NCBI RefSeq assembly: GCF_048773025.1
Contig: NC_133559.1
Span: 21,854,501 to 21,918,500, forward strand
DNA length: 64,000 nucleotides
Source: Camelus bactrianus
Taxonomy: Eukaryota; Chordata; Mammalia; Artiodactyla; Camelidae
Direction of reading: 5' to 3'
Both the position numbers and the translations under genes were made by a program. Of the stretch, positions 29,430-42,574 are shown piece by piece (positions within the stretch are counted from its first letter, which is position 1; every line of letters starts with the position of its first letter). The notes under the pieces were generated by a model that worked only from the letters and a program-made list of their open reading frames with translations, was not told the origin of the DNA and did not search any database.

Positions 29430-29860
29430 GATTTTGAGACTTTAAAGTCCTTTTGGGAACTGTGATGTGGAAATATTGTTGTTTCTTTTCCAATAAGGAA
29501 ATGGTGGTGAGCTGCACAGACAGATTTGACAGATAACTATTTACACAGCCTTCAATTCTAAGTAAAGGCAGTGAATTCTCCATTTCCTACTGGAGAATTC
29601 AAAGTATGCTTATTAAACCCTTCCTCCAAAGATGGTTTCCATAGTAACTGGGTCATTTGATTCAAAAAGGGTAATGTTGCATTCCAGTGTGACATGTTAA
29701 AAAAAAACAAGTTTTGCCTGATGAAACTGCCATATTGTGTGTATTTTTGTTCAGCTAAGAGGTAGAAAACAAGTTATTGCTTGCCTTTCAGTTCGTGACA
29801 TCAGCTCCCACCAGTGTAAGAGTAAGTAAAAATAAAACCTGAATTTTTGCATAAAATGCA
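29430..29860 (+). other. CACYBP: CACYBP 3' UTR
   Basis: Runs from the stop to a poly(A) signal AATAAA at 29831-29836. A second AATAAA at 29896-29901 is followed by a G/T-rich 'gaggttggtct' and could give a longer form. No repeats. Confidence 0.75.
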
Positions 29861-30590
29861 AATTTGTATCTGTGTTTCAAGGTGGTAATAATTGTAATAA
29901 AGAGGTTGGTCTATTTGCAGCTTAAGTAACACATATGCATTACCATGGTCTAATAATCACAAATATTTTTCTCTAGACTTAAATATATTTGTTTATGAAT
30001 AAATTGGAACTAAAATCTTTTTACAGTACCAATTAGTAAGTTTCACCATGGATCAGATGGCTTATAAAAACAATAACCATAAAGCAAAAATATATGAAAA
30101 TCCATCTATTCCTATGCACGGGAAAGTTAGGTTTTTATTCAGTGGAATAGCTTTACTTACTATCTGTCTGGGAGTATGTCAGAAAAGTCAGACTTTTAGG
30201 GGGACTTTATTCAAGAGGGTATTAGAATTAAGAGCGAGGTGCTGTGCTGTCCATAATTATGTTGTATTGGAGGTATTTGCCATTGCAGTTAAATGAGAGA
30301 ACACAAATGCATAGAGGAGAAATCCAAAACTACTGTAGTTGCTAAGAGAATTGGTAAAAGTGGTAGGGTAAAATTTGGTGGGGTTAATTAACATTAAAGA
30401 AATACCCAATATATAGGATAGCTGTTGTTAGAAAAACTATTGAACACACTTTTCTATAATTAAAGCTGTGATGTTGGCACATGAATAAACAGACCAATGA
30501 GACTGAACAGAAACAACAGACCGAAGGGTATGTAACTTAGAATACAGTAAACAGCATCTCAAAACTGAGGAAGAGATGGGTTGTTACTGA
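29861..30590. other. Intergenic A/T-rich DNA between CACYBP and an old L1
   Basis: No gene. The 82-codon frame at 30048-30296 has no recognisable family features. Part of this stretch may be an old LINE. Confidence 0.4.
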
Positions 30591-30599
30591 GATAAGTCG

Positions 30600-31530
30600 A
30601 GTCTAACTAAAAACAGCCATATGGACACATTCCAAAAGATCTAAATGTGAAATTGAAGCCCTTATGAGTAATGGAAGACATGGGCTCTGTTATGACCTAA
30701 GAGTGAGAGGATTATATACTATATGACTTAAAATCTAGAAGTAATAAAGCTAAATATTGATAATTTTATGTACATATTTACATGGCCAAAACAACCACAA
30801 TAACCAAAAACAAAACACATTGAGAGGATTCCGGAAGTATGAACAGTTCATGGAAAAAAATGTAAGTGACCTTCCACATACAAAAAGATCCTTACCGTGT
30901 TCAGAAGAGAAATAGTAGTTTTTAAGATACATTGTATTTTACCTTTTATTGGAAAAACTAAAATATACTGTTGAGGATATGGGGAAATACACATATGGGA
31001 ATGGAATGATAAGGCTGAGAAGCTTAAAACTTATAATGAAGAGTAGTTGGTAATAACTTCCAGAATTATATATGCATTCATCCTTTAACAATTTTACTTC
31101 TAGGCTCTTTCCCAAGGATAATGCTGCCAAAAATTTGGAATGATGGTGCAAAAGACTGGGAACACCGAAATAGCAGTTCACAGAGGACTGTGTGAACTAG
31201 TAGTTTGGTACATCCACACAGGAAACACTAATAGTCACCAAAAAATGAAGATTATTTTTATAGACTGATAGAGAATGCTTTTCCACTTACTGTATCCTGG
31301 TGATCAAAGTACAGACATTGTTTATGGTATACTTAATTACCTGAATGTCAGAAAAGGTGAGAAATGTGACAACACACATCTATTTGCATATATTTCAAAA
31401 AGAAACTGTAAGCTTAAACCCAGAACTACTAAAAACGATTACCAATAGGGGAAAGAAAGATAGGATAAAAGCAATACTGTCTGTGTACTTTTTTCTATAG
31501 TTTTGACTTCAGAACCATCTAATTTAAAAG
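30600..31530 (+). repeat. Old L1 (L1M-type) ORF2 3' remnant
   Basis: The order 'gaggatatggggaaataca', 'catcctttaacaattttact', 'tctaggctctttcccaagga' and 'agtttggtacatccacaca' follows the L1 ORF2 C-terminal text of old elements. Heavily decayed. Confidence 0.55.
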
Positions 31531-31548
31531 CTAACTAAAAAATAACCC

Positions 31549-34500
31549 TGGGGGCAGAGATCAAGATGGCAGAATAGAAGGACGTGGAGCTCACCTCCCA
31601 CAGATACATTAAAAAATACATCTGCGTGTGTAACAATTCTCAGAATATGTACTGAACACTGGCAGAAGATCTCACACAACTGAAGCTGCAAAAAAAATCA
31701 ACACGTAAGCATGTGGGACAAAAGGGAAACAAAGGGACAGGCTCTACACCTCTGGGAGGGACCTGGGGAAGGGGAAAGGTTTCCTCACCCTGGGGAGCCC
31801 CTTCACCAGCCTAGAGGTCAGTAGGGACAGATAGGAAGCCTTGGGCTCAGGAGAGTGCGGCACCCAGCAGGACAGAGACCAGCACGGATGGTCTTTACCA
31901 ACCTTTCTGTACTTCCCAGCCTGAGACCCACACCTTGTGTGTGCAGTGACTGAATGCTGAAATTGGGGCTTCAGTGGACAAACCTGCAGAGAGGACTCGG
32001 TTTGGTTGCATGGAGACAGCCTGAGGGGCTTGGAGTGTGGTCCAGGCTACAAATGAGGGTATGTGCAGGATGGAGCCCCACTGCTAATGTGCACGTGAAG
32101 AGAGGCACAGGGCCCCACCACAGCAACCTCATTCTAGGAATGCTCAGAGCAGGCAAGACTCAGTTGAAATGAGCTCTGGGAACGTGGAAGCTCCCACACC
32201 TGGAGGCAGGGCTGAAAGCGGGGCCAATACCTGGGGAATGCACAACTTCAGAGGTTTATGCTAGTGGCAGTGCCTGGTTATCTGACCTGATTACTGGCGA
32301 TCCTTAGCTGAGGTGGGTCTGGCGTCAGCAGCAACAGGATTCATGGAAACACGCAGAAGCAGGGCTGAAATCTAAGCCAGTATCAGCGTCCCCAGAGTGA
32401 AGGTGGGGGGAGGGCTGTGCCAACAAGTGTTCACCAGCTGACAGGTGATGTCACAGAGCACATGTTCCAGTGGGGAACAACTCACTAGGGACAACTCCTA
32501 GGGAAGAATACACAGCAATCCTGCCCACCTCACACCACAATTTAGAATTGGAACTGGGGGCTACTACTCTGACAATTGGAAAGCTGACCCTCCTTTAACA
32601 GGGCTGTGACAATCAGAGAAGAGGAGGCTCCACTCAACATCCAGCGCAGGCTTGTCACCACACCACCAATCACATACCCTATCAAGGGGAATGACCGGCA
32701 CACCCTGAGGAAAGACATGGCAAGCATCCATACCAACAAAACAAAACAAAACCCTACACCAAAAATAATGGACTCATACACTCCACAAAGGATCACTCCC
32801 ACATAAAAACCTTCAAGACTAGAATAGATGACTGTTTCTCCTAAATTCAGTTGGAGAAAGACTAACATGAAAATGCAGAGGAACCACTCCCAATTAAAGA
32901 ATAAGAGAAATCCCCTGAAAGAACGATGAAACAGACATCTCCAGTCTACCATACCCAGGTCCAAAGTGGGAGTGACAAAAATGCTGCAGGAACTAGAAAC
33001 TATTAAGAGGAGCCAATCAAAATTAGACAACACAACTGCCAAAGTGAAAAACCAAGCTAAAGGCTGTAAATAGCAAACTAAATAATGCAGAAGAATGAGT
33101 AAGTGATCTGGAAGATAGAATAATGGAAATCATCCGATCAGAACAGCAGACAGACAGACAAAATAAAAAAAAAAACGAGATCTATAGGATAATACAAAGT
33201 GAGCCAATCTACATATCGTAGGCATCCCAGAAGGAGAAGAAAGAGAAAAGGGAATAGAAAATGTATTTGATACAATTATGGCTGAAAACTTCCCAGACCT
33301 AAAGGAAACAGTTTCTCCAGGTACAGGAAGCACAGAGGGTCCCAAACAGATGAAACAGACCTACACCAAGACATATAATTAAAATGGCAAAAGTTAAAGA
33401 CAGGATTCTAAAGGCAGCAAGAGAAAAAAAAAAAAAGGCAGCCAAGGGAACCCCCAAAAGACTATCAGGTGATTTTTCTACAGAAATGCTGCAGGCCACA
33501 AAAGAGTGGCAAGCTGTTTCCAATGTCCTGAAAGGGGAAAACCTACAACATGGGACACTCTACCCAGCAAGATTATCATTTAGAAGCAGAGAGAAAACTT
33601 CTCAGAGCAGCAAAAACTGAAAGAATATAAACGATACCGAGCTTATCCTAAAAGAAATATTGAAAAGTCTTCTCTAAGTAGAAAAGAAGAATCTACAGAA
33701 AAGAGAAAATCACAACTGGAAAAAAACGAAGTTGTAAAAGAGGACATCAATATAAAATGTAAGGCAAGAGAGTAAGAAAATGTAAATTTTTTTTTTTTAA
33801 GAATATGTTTGAGCCTCTGACTACCAGTCTAAAGCAAGCAGATATACTAGTGGGTTAACATACCTGAAAACCAGGGAAACCACAAAAAAAGAAAGACTGA
33901 GCTCACCTCCTCTCAGAGGCACACCAAATATACAAACAGCTTATACAACTCAGTATCAAATAAACCCATAAAAATATGGATAGAAGACATAAACAGACAT
34001 TTCTCCAAAGAAGACATGCAGATGGCCAACACTGCTAATTATCAGAGAAATGCAAATCAAAACAACGAGATATCACCTCATGCCAGTCAGAATGACAATC
34101 AGAAGTCTACAAATAATAAATGCTGGAGAGGGTGTGGAGAAAAGGGATGGATACTGTTAGTGGGAATGTAAATTGGTGCAGCCGTTACGGAGAACAGTAA
34201 GGAAGTTCCTGAAAAAACTAAAATATAGTTACCTTATGATCCAGAAACCCCACTCCTGGGCATATATCCAGAAAAAAATGAAAACAAAAAGATATGTGCA
34301 TCCCACTGTTCATGGCAGCAGTATTTACAACAGTCAAGACATGGAAGCAACCTAAGTATCCATCAACAGATGAATGGATAAAGATGCAGTACGTACACAC
34401 ACACACACACACACAAAATAAATTAGGAGTATGGGATTAACAGTATTACTATATAAAATAGATAAACAAAGACCTATATAGCACAGGGAACTGTATTCAG

Positions 34501-34685
34501 CTGTCTTGTAATAAACTATAATGGAAAAGGATCTGAAAACGACTGTGTATACATGTCTGTCTGTGTGTGTGTGTGTATAAGCATATATATATACATATAT
34601 ATCTGAATCACTTTGCTGTACACCTGGAACTAACAAAATACTGTAAATGAACTATACTTCAATAAACTCTTAAAAAAAATCCTAA
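31549..34685 (+). mobile_element. L1 with internal deletion (5' UTR, ORF1, ORF2 tail, 3' UTR)
   Basis: It starts with the L1 promoter words 'gagatcaagatggcagaata'. The 5' UTR runs to about 32870. ORF1 remnants follow, with MAKVKDRILKAAREKKKKAA at 33384-33620. Around 33950 the text jumps from just past ORF1 to the ORF2 C-terminal region ('agaagacatgcagatggcca'), so most of ORF2 is missing. The 3' UTR contains CA and TG/TA runs (34395-34600) and ends 'cttcaataaactcttaaaa'. It lies between CACYBP and MRPS14 and cannot move on its own. It is related to the L1 at 42.6 kb. Confidence 0.9.
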
Positions 34686-34689
34686 AACA

Positions 34690-36095
34690 AAATGCAGATA
34701 AAGTTGTAAAAAACCATACTACTTTCAAGTGACTTTGGAAGACAGTATTTTGTCCACTGCTATTGAGATGGATATTAAGGGCAAAAAAACCTCCACACAA
34801 ATCTCATACTGAAATCACTACTATTAATAGGAGTAGGAGCAGTTGTATATAGAAACTATTTTTATGTATTATGTGATGATGGCAATAAATACTTAGGTTG
34901 ATGTCATTAGAAGCTTATATTTTTTATAGTATAAAATCAGTATAAACTTACCATTATTTTTATTAAATACACATTTCCTAGCAAGGCCCACCAAAAGGGC
35001 CTAAAAGCAATAATTCAGAATTCAGAAGCAATGAGCAGCACCCTAAGTGCTCAGAGGTAGTGTCTGACTGCCATTTCCTACTGAAAGAGGGACACTTGGA
35101 AAAAATTTCTGCAGCAGGAAAAATACAAGGGAAGCCTGGGTTATCTTACACCAGAAAGCAAGGAAATATCAAATATCCTTTATCAAGCCAACATGATACA
35201 GGACTCAAGAGTGGGAGGATCAATTTGAGCATCAAAATAATGTCTGGAGTGGACTGAAACATTACATACACAAAAAATCTACAAATTCATAATAGTGACA
35301 AATCATTTGTACCTTTTGGAAGTTGCTAGAACACCAATTCAATTACTGTAAAAATTGATAGAGAATCATGCATTTATCTGCTCTTTAAAGAAATGTATTT
35401 AAGGAAAATAAGGTAAAATTCCTTACAGAAAAATTCTAGCTAATTCCAGCAGAAGAAACAATGGAATTTAGAAAATCATCATTGCAACCTTTACTGCAAT
35501 ATAAATCAGGGTAACAACCATCAGTGAAATGCTAAAATCATTAGGTGACAAGTTAATAAATGATGAACTTCAAATGAAGGGAACAGGCTGACCCCACCTG
35601 ACTCAACATACCAATCACCACTAAACGTTGGATGACCAGTTACATACCTTCTGATGTGATGGGACAGAGAACACAGCACACTTGAGAAAATTCATTCCTA
35701 AAATACTGAACCTGAATCTAGTCAAACCCTGGATGTAACTTACCAGTTGGCAGCAATAGAGGATGAAGTTAAAAGACACACGAAGAAGCAAACAGCCAAA
35801 TGTTGACATCCTACAGGACAAATGACATCCTACAGGACAAATGACCTGGCTACTCCAAAAAATGAATGACATGAAGAAAAAAGGGAGGAGTGAGAGGTAG
35901 TAACCCAAACAATAGATGGATCATGCTCGGACTCTTATTCAAAAAAGGAAAAAGGGGGTTACTAGTGATATGCTAGAAATCAGCAAGTTTTGTGTTCTAT
36001 TGATGTGAATAACACTGGTTACTAGTTGGGATATTAGCTAGAGCACACCAGTTGTAAATTGTAATACAAATTCAGGAAATATGAATCCAACATAT
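34690..36095. other. Intergenic DNA with an unclassified old repeat
   Basis: A/T-rich. About 35590-35960 reads like an ancient interspersed repeat ('tgaacctgaatctagtcaaa') of uncertain family, and includes a perfect 19-bp tandem duplication (35804-35841). No gene. Confidence 0.45.
35804..35841. repeat. Perfect 19-bp tandem duplication
   Basis: Two identical copies of TGACATCCTACAGGACAAA back to back. The perfect identity, against an eroded background, suggests a recent event. Confidence 0.95.
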
Positions 36096-36099
36096 ATCA

Positions 36100-36900
36100 T
36101 GAAAATTCCCTCTCATGACTTCACCTGACTTCCAGACTAGATTTCTCCATCAGGATGATACAAGCATCTCAAGCACTGTACATCTGAAACCTGAACTCAA
36201 GTACGTATCTTCTGTTTCCCCTAAATCCATTCTTTTTCCCCCCAAATTTTCTATTTTGGAGTTGCTTTCTACCATCCATATAGTTGCCCTTACCAGGAAC
36301 CCAGAGGAAAGTTCTTATCTCTTAAAAGTTTCTAAGTCTTTTCTTTCCTAAAGAATACTCCTAAAATCTGTCCTCTTGTCTCCTTCTCTAATACCACCTT
36401 AGTTCAGGCCCTCCTCTTCCTGAACAATTAAGACATCCTCCTAGCTGTTTATCTTGCTTGCAGTCTTTTCCTTTCACGGCCATCCACCACACCGCTGCCA
36501 CTTGTCTGTAGGGCAAACTATCATGTCCTTCCTTTGCTCAAAACTCTCCCCAACTGCTGGTATTTAAGCCTTACCTCCTTCACAAGTGACATCTTCCTTG
36601 ATTCTGCCTTTGCCTTGTGCTTCTTAGTTCTGATACATTGAAGTGACCACAGCTTTCACTGTTGGATGCCTTTATGCCTTTGCTTCCATGTTGCCTCTGC
36701 AAAGAATCTCACCCCTTGCCTCCTGATTTAAGGTCAGGTGTCAGCTCCAGATCGATGCTAGGTAGGTGCTTCCATGCTGTCCCGCGTACATTTTATCACT
36801 GGGCTGATGGCACTGTCGAGTTACTGCATGAGAAAACTTTTTGCTACCTTTATTCTTTTCTGTTCTAGATGAAATAAACATGAATACAGAGAATATATAC
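36100..36900 (+). repeat. L2 LINE 3' portion
   Basis: L2 wording throughout: 'cattctttttcccccca', 'aggccctcctcttcctgaac', 'ttgcttgcagtcttttcct', 'ctttgctcaaaactctcccc', and a 3' end 'ttctgttctagatgaaataa'. Confidence 0.65.
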
Positions 36901-36940
36901 CATTGCAGCAAAACTTTTCTTCTTTAGATAGATTTTTCAG

Positions 36941-37110
36941 GGCTTAAAAAAACGGTTTTGTTCTACGGGGTCCCTGAAGATGGAACAAGAAAACAATTAG
37001 TGGTTCTAGTTTTTGCTCAGCCATCACACAGAGAGGTTGAACATGAGTTAGATAATCCAGAACATCAGCTTACCTTCCAAAGTGAACTAAAAGTGAAATC
37101 AGCTGTGCAG
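36941..37110 (+). other. Unassigned exon-like open segment A
   Basis: A 56-codon open stretch entered two bases into a codon and framed by a good acceptor (pyrimidine-rich, ending 'gatttttcag') and a donor 'CAG|gtaggg'. It reads LKKTVLFYGVPEDGTRKQLV, then LVFAQPSHREVEHEL, then a part ending VKSAVQ. The composition is protein-like and unlike L1 or L2. It lies directly after an L2 and 460 bases past the MRPS14 stop, on the opposite strand. I do not recognise the protein. It may be an exon of an unannotated or lost gene, an old transposon fragment, or chance. Confidence 0.3.
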
Positions 37111-37222
37111 GTAGGGAAGCCAGCTCAGGATTAAAAATTGCCGTGGGTGAGCTACATTTCAATGACTTGGATTAACTGTAAGATAACACTGCTGTATGAA
37201 ATAATGCCCCTAAAAAATACAG

Positions 37223-37264
37223 GTACCCTTACGTGTTGCTGAAAGATTAAACTTGAAGGAAAAG
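37223..37264 (+). other. Unassigned exon-like open segment B
   Basis: A 42-nt phase-0 segment, VPLRVAERLNLKEK, flanked by 'aatacag' and a strong donor 'gtaagt'. It is 112 bases downstream of segment A and in compatible phase. Its acceptor lacks a good polypyrimidine tract, which weakens the case. Confidence 0.25.
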
Positions 37265-37279
37265 GTAAGTTTACCAAGC

Positions 37280-37570
37280 ATATTTTCACAGAAACATTTA
37301 TTACTGTACTCTTTGTACTATGCTTGGGAACAGTACGTTTAATGTATTAAGTCCAAGACAAAAGGTAATTCACTGACAGCCAGAATTCGCTGACAGAATG
37401 AAACATCCAAATTTCTTCATCTAAAATTTAAAAGTAATTTATCCATAGACAGCATCAGGTAGAGAAGACTCCTAATCTGGATCCCCAAGAAAACTAGGTT
37501 TTTGTCTATTAGAAAAGTCTCTTCTTGCCAGCACTGGTTTTCCCGAAAGCTCAGTGGGTTCCAGAGCCGA
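37280..37570 (-). other. MRPS14: MRPS14 3' UTR and poly(A) signal
   Basis: About 290 bases after the stop. On the minus strand an AATAAA occupies 37302-37297, so cleavage is expected near 37280. CACYBP and MRPS14 therefore converge, with about 7.4 kb between their 3' ends. Confidence 0.7.
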
Positions 37571-37753
<183 letters not shown>

Positions 37754-37999
37754 CTAAGGGAAGTCACAACATCATTTACACATACCACATGCATTTATCT
37801 ATTCTAGATGATAAGTCATTGCTTAGAGGAAAAGAACAAAGGGCTGTTTTCACTGATGCAGCAAGAGTTTGCAAAGAACCCTGACACCATAGTGAACCTT
37901 GACCTCTGAGTAGAAACAAATAGACCAGAAAAATGTTTGACAGAAATGTTTGACATGCTCTCAATATAATTTTTCAAAATTTAATTGAAACAATCTACA

Positions 38000-38460
38000 A
38001 GCCGTAAGTGTAAAGCTCAGTAAGTTTTCAAAACAGAAAATACCTGTATAACCAGCAACGAGATTAAGAAACGTTATCGGCACTCTGAGCCTCACCTCTG
38101 CCTCCTTTCAGTCACTGCCCTCCTGGCTAAAGCTAACCTGGTTGCTAACACTACAGATGAGTTTTTCTTGTTTTGATTTTACACAAATGTAACCACAGAG
38201 CATGCATTCTTTTTTATTCACTTCTGTTTGGCTTCTTTCATTCAATACAATGCTGTGAGAGTCTTCATACTGTTACATGTGCTGTTCATTCTCATTGGTG
38301 CTAATTTTCATTGTGTGAATATAATAATAATTCATTTATCCATTCTACACTTGATGGATATCTGGGTAGTTTCTAGTTTTGAGCTATTACCAATAGAGCT
38401 GCTACAAACATTCTCATTTCTCTTTTGGAAAACATATGAATTCATTTCTATTATCTCCCC
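38000..38460 (-). repeat. Old L1 (L1ME-like) 3' fragment
   Basis: 'acctgtataaccagcaacga', 'ctggcttctttcattcaat' type text and 'tgagctattaccaatagagc' parallel the copy at 18880-19180 and extend further. Confidence 0.6.
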
Positions 38461-38469
38461 AAATGATTT

Positions 38470-40260
38470 TTTCCCAGCTTTAATGAAATATAATTGACAT
38501 ATAACATTGTATAAGTTTAAGATGTACAATATGGTATTTTGAAACATGTATATATTATAAAAAATAACTTCCACAATAAGGTTAGTTAACACCTCCATCA
38601 CACCCCATAACTACCTTTTTTTCCCAGGGTTGAAGGGAGAACATTTAAGATTTACTCTAAGCAACTTTCAAGTATATAATAAGGTCTTGTTAATTGCAGT
38701 CACCATGTTGTACTTATTCAACCCCACAGCTTATTCATCTTATAACTGGAAGACTGTACCCTGTGACCGACACCTCCCCATTTCCAACCCCCAGCCTTGG
38801 GTAACCACCATTCTGCTGTTTCTATGAATTTGGCTTTTTAGATTCCACATATGTGAGATCATACAGTATTTTTCTTTCTCTGCCTGACTTACTTCACTTA
38901 GCATAATGCCCTCAAGATACATCCATGTTACTGCAAAAAGCAGGATTTCCTTCATTTTTCTGGTTAAGTAGTATTGTACTGTGTGCAAGTGAATCACGTT
39001 CTCAGAGAATCGCATTCATCGGCTGATGGACATTCAGGCTGTTTCCTTGTCTTGGCTACTGTGAATAATGCTGCAGTGAACGTAGGGGTGCAGATATCAC
39101 TTCTGTTTCTACCTAGTGATTTCATTTCCTTCAGATTTATACTCAGAAATGAACTGCTGGATCATATATGGTAGTTCTATTTTTAATTTTGGGGGGAGCC
39201 TCCAAACTTTTCAATAGTGGCTGTACCAACTTACATTCCCACCAGCAGTGCACAAGGGTTCTCTCCTCCACATCCTCAATGATATTTATCTCTTGTCTTT
39301 TGGATAGTAACCATTCTGACAGGTGTAAGGTGACAGCTCATAGTGGTTTTGATCTACATTTCCCTAAGCGATGTTGAGCATCTGTTCATGTACCTGCTGG
39401 CCATTTGTATGTTTTTTTTTTTTTGGAAAAATGGCTACTCAGGTTCTCTGCCCATTTTTTAATAAAAAAAATTATTTTTTGCTTTTGATTTATAGGAGAT
39501 CCTTATATATTTTGGATATTAACCCCTTATCAGGTACATGGTTTGAAAATTCTTTCTCCCATTTTGTAGGTTGCCTTTTCATGTTGTTCTTTCTTTTAGC
39601 GTGATGTAGTCCACCTGGTGTTGAATTTGGTTTGCTAGTATTTTGTTGAGAATTTAAAAATCTCTATTCATCAGGGATACTGAGCTGTAGTTTTCTTTTT
39701 TTTGTAGTGTCCTTATCTAGCTTTGGTACCAGGGCAATGCTGGGCTCATAAAATGACTTTGGGAGTCTTTCCCTCCTCTTCAGTTTTCTGGAAGAGTTTG
39801 AGGACTGGCACTAATTGCACTTAAATGTTTGGTAGAATTCACTCATGAAGCCATATGGCCTGGGCTTTTCTTTGTTAATAGGTTTCTGATTACTGATTCA
39901 ATCTCCTTATTATTAGTCAGTTTAGATTTTCTACTTCTTCAGGATTCAGTCTTGTAGGTTCTACGTTTCTAGGAATGTATTCATTTCCTCTGGGTTAGCC
40001 AATTTGTTGGCGTATTATTGTTCATATCAGTCTTTTATGATCTTTTGTATTTCTCTGGTATCAGCTTTAATGTTTCCTCTCTCATTTCTGATTTTATTTA
40101 AGTAAATCTCTTTTTACTCTGTTAGTCTAGCTAAAGCCTTGGCAATGTTTTCAAAAACTCTCTTGCTTCCATTGATATTGAGTGTTTTTCTGGTTTCTAT
40201 TTCATTTATTTCTGATCTTTGTTTCTGCTAACTTTGGATTTAGCTTATTCTTTCTCTAGT
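38470..40260 (-). repeat. Old L1 (L1M) ORF2 and 3' UTR
   Basis: Long minus-strand L1: 3' UTR words 'aatgaaatataattgacata' and 'gttaacacctccatcacacc', then ORF2 complement ('ggatattaaccccttatcag', 'tttggtaccagggcaatgct', 'cctctgggttagccaatttg'). About 1.8 kb, heavily decayed. Confidence 0.8.
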
Positions 40261-40369
40261 TCTTGAGATGTAAAGTTAACCTAACTTTACCCATGGATTT
40301 TTGAATCATAAAAGCCTGAAACCTCTGGACTAAAGATCAAGTAGGAAGAAATGTGGTTTGAGATGAGGC

Positions 40370-41090
40370 CAAAAAGGGAGGGAGGGCAGGATCCCCCAGA
40401 GCCTTGACATCTATGGTAAGGGTTCTGACTGCTGGAGGAGCCAAGACGAGTGGTCAGATGAGAGTTGCACTTTCAAAAGATCATGTGCAATGCAGGGAAT
40501 GAATATGGTAAGGGCAAAAGTGGTTGAGGGGAGAAAATTAGAGATACTGCAGTAGCTAGCACTAAAGTTTGTCAGTAGAAGTTTACTTTTAGTATGTGCT
40601 TAGAAGTGTATTATTGTGTGTGTGTTACATTCACTTTAATCTGACAACTATGATTGACCCTGTACTAGACTGTGGTGGAAGCCAAATAATTGCTCTAACA
40701 TATTAGAAGTACATAAATGACAAAATACATATGAAAGCCACTAAATTTACATCAACTAAACATACAAAAGCCACTAAATTTACGTCAATTATTAAGCATT
40801 AAGAGTAGTTCCTGATCTCCAAAAGCTTATGCATGTGTTGTTATCATGAAATACTTAGCGAGTTATATAAAACAACATGATTAAGTCAATGAATGGCAGA
40901 TACCGAGCGCTACAGAAGGACCTGGAGAGGAGAAATGATTGGGCTGGTAGGATGAAGTAAAGCTGCACGGTGGCAGATCTTGAAGAATACCTACACATTT
41001 TTTATGCGTGTACGAACATAAAGATTGAAGGCTGTGTACAAATGAGGAAATTGGGGCAGAGGGGAAATGAAACAAAAGCATTCTGTGAGA
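40370..41090 (-). repeat. L2-like fragment(s)
   Basis: Purine-rich text such as 'gagatactgcagtagctagc' and 'tgaagaatacctacacatt' resembles reverse-strand L2. Assignment is weak. Confidence 0.35.
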
Positions 41091-42100
41091 GTCTGTTAGT
41101 TTGTTAGCACTGGTACATAAATCTGACTTGTAACCTCGTTGGCAGGTGTCACAGAACCACGATCAGTTCCCATGATTCACAGTCTCTGCACAGCTACTGC
41201 TGGTTCTCCTACCAGACACTCCTCTGGGGATCTTCATCAATAATGTCCTCCACAGCATCTTGAGCTGAGTTTCTCAGGAGCCACTTCTTACCACTCCCTA
41301 AATCTAGGCAAGTAGCTTAATACCACAACAGTAAAAGCCATAACAGAGTGGTCCAGGCCACTCCGTTTTTCTGCTCATCTGGCTTAATTTAGACAAGATT
41401 TAAAAGAATCCATAGTGATGAAGGGCCTGTATATTATTCTCCCAATTTCTAGAAATGGGTTTTTTTTTGTTTTATGGTTATTTTTTTAAACTCTGAGCTT
41501 TTGATAAGTTTAACAGCCTTGAGTTTGAGTTACAGTCTCTGATAAGACTCTTGAATGGAGGCATTTTATGTTACCACTTAGGTGCAGGACCTTTTGTTTC
41601 AGGAAGCTAAGCAAGTTAACATACTCTTATTCAAGTTAAAGAGTGTGACAAGAAAGTAACCCTAAGTGGAAGGCTACCTCAGCACACAGAGGTGGGCAAA
41701 GGAGTCCAGAGAGGCAGGCTGGGTAAGGAACAGTGTAGGCCACGCATTGGGCACCTGCCCACTCATTGGTAAAGCCTCCCAATGTCCTGAGAGTTGAAAG
41801 ACTGGGATGAAATGGGGAGAGAACTTAGGTCAAAAATAACTACCCAACTCCGTGTGGTGACCATGCGTCAGTGCTTTCTAAGGACCACCTAATGGTGTGG
41901 TTCAAAGTATAGTTAGGAATGAATAGTTCTTTTTAATCTGCAACTCACCAAAATCAGTTATAAGGACATTTGTTTATGTTCACTCGGAGTATCTGATCAT
42001 ATTCTTTAGAAAGTACATTGGTACTAAGTCAAAACAAATAGTATTAAAAGTGATTTGACTTGAGTTAATGATTTTATAGTATAGAGACTCATCTAAATTA

Positions 42101-42265
<165 letters not shown>

Positions 42266-42574
42266 CTAAAAGACAGAGAGAAGGAACAAGTGAAGGACAG
42301 TCACACCCAGGCTCTGCCAGTGTCCCCACACTGTGATCTTCTTTTAGTCACTATTCATGACCTTTCTACCCCCCAGTAATTTTGGATCACTTTTAACAAT
42401 TTAAAATAATAGAACAAATAATTTTTATGGATATATATTAAGCCAAAATGGTGGTGATTAATATAGTGCTAATAACAAGGGTTGAAAGATGAAAATTTTC
42501 CTGAGATTTTTAATACAATTCTGTTTGACCTTTACTTAGGCTAATATGTGGTTCAAAAATCAAAAGTACAGAAA

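Noticed and set aside
32542-33042. 166-codon minus-strand ORF
   Set aside because: It lies antisense to the 5' UTR/ORF1 region of an L1. L1 5' regions often leave open antisense frames, and no host gene is indicated.
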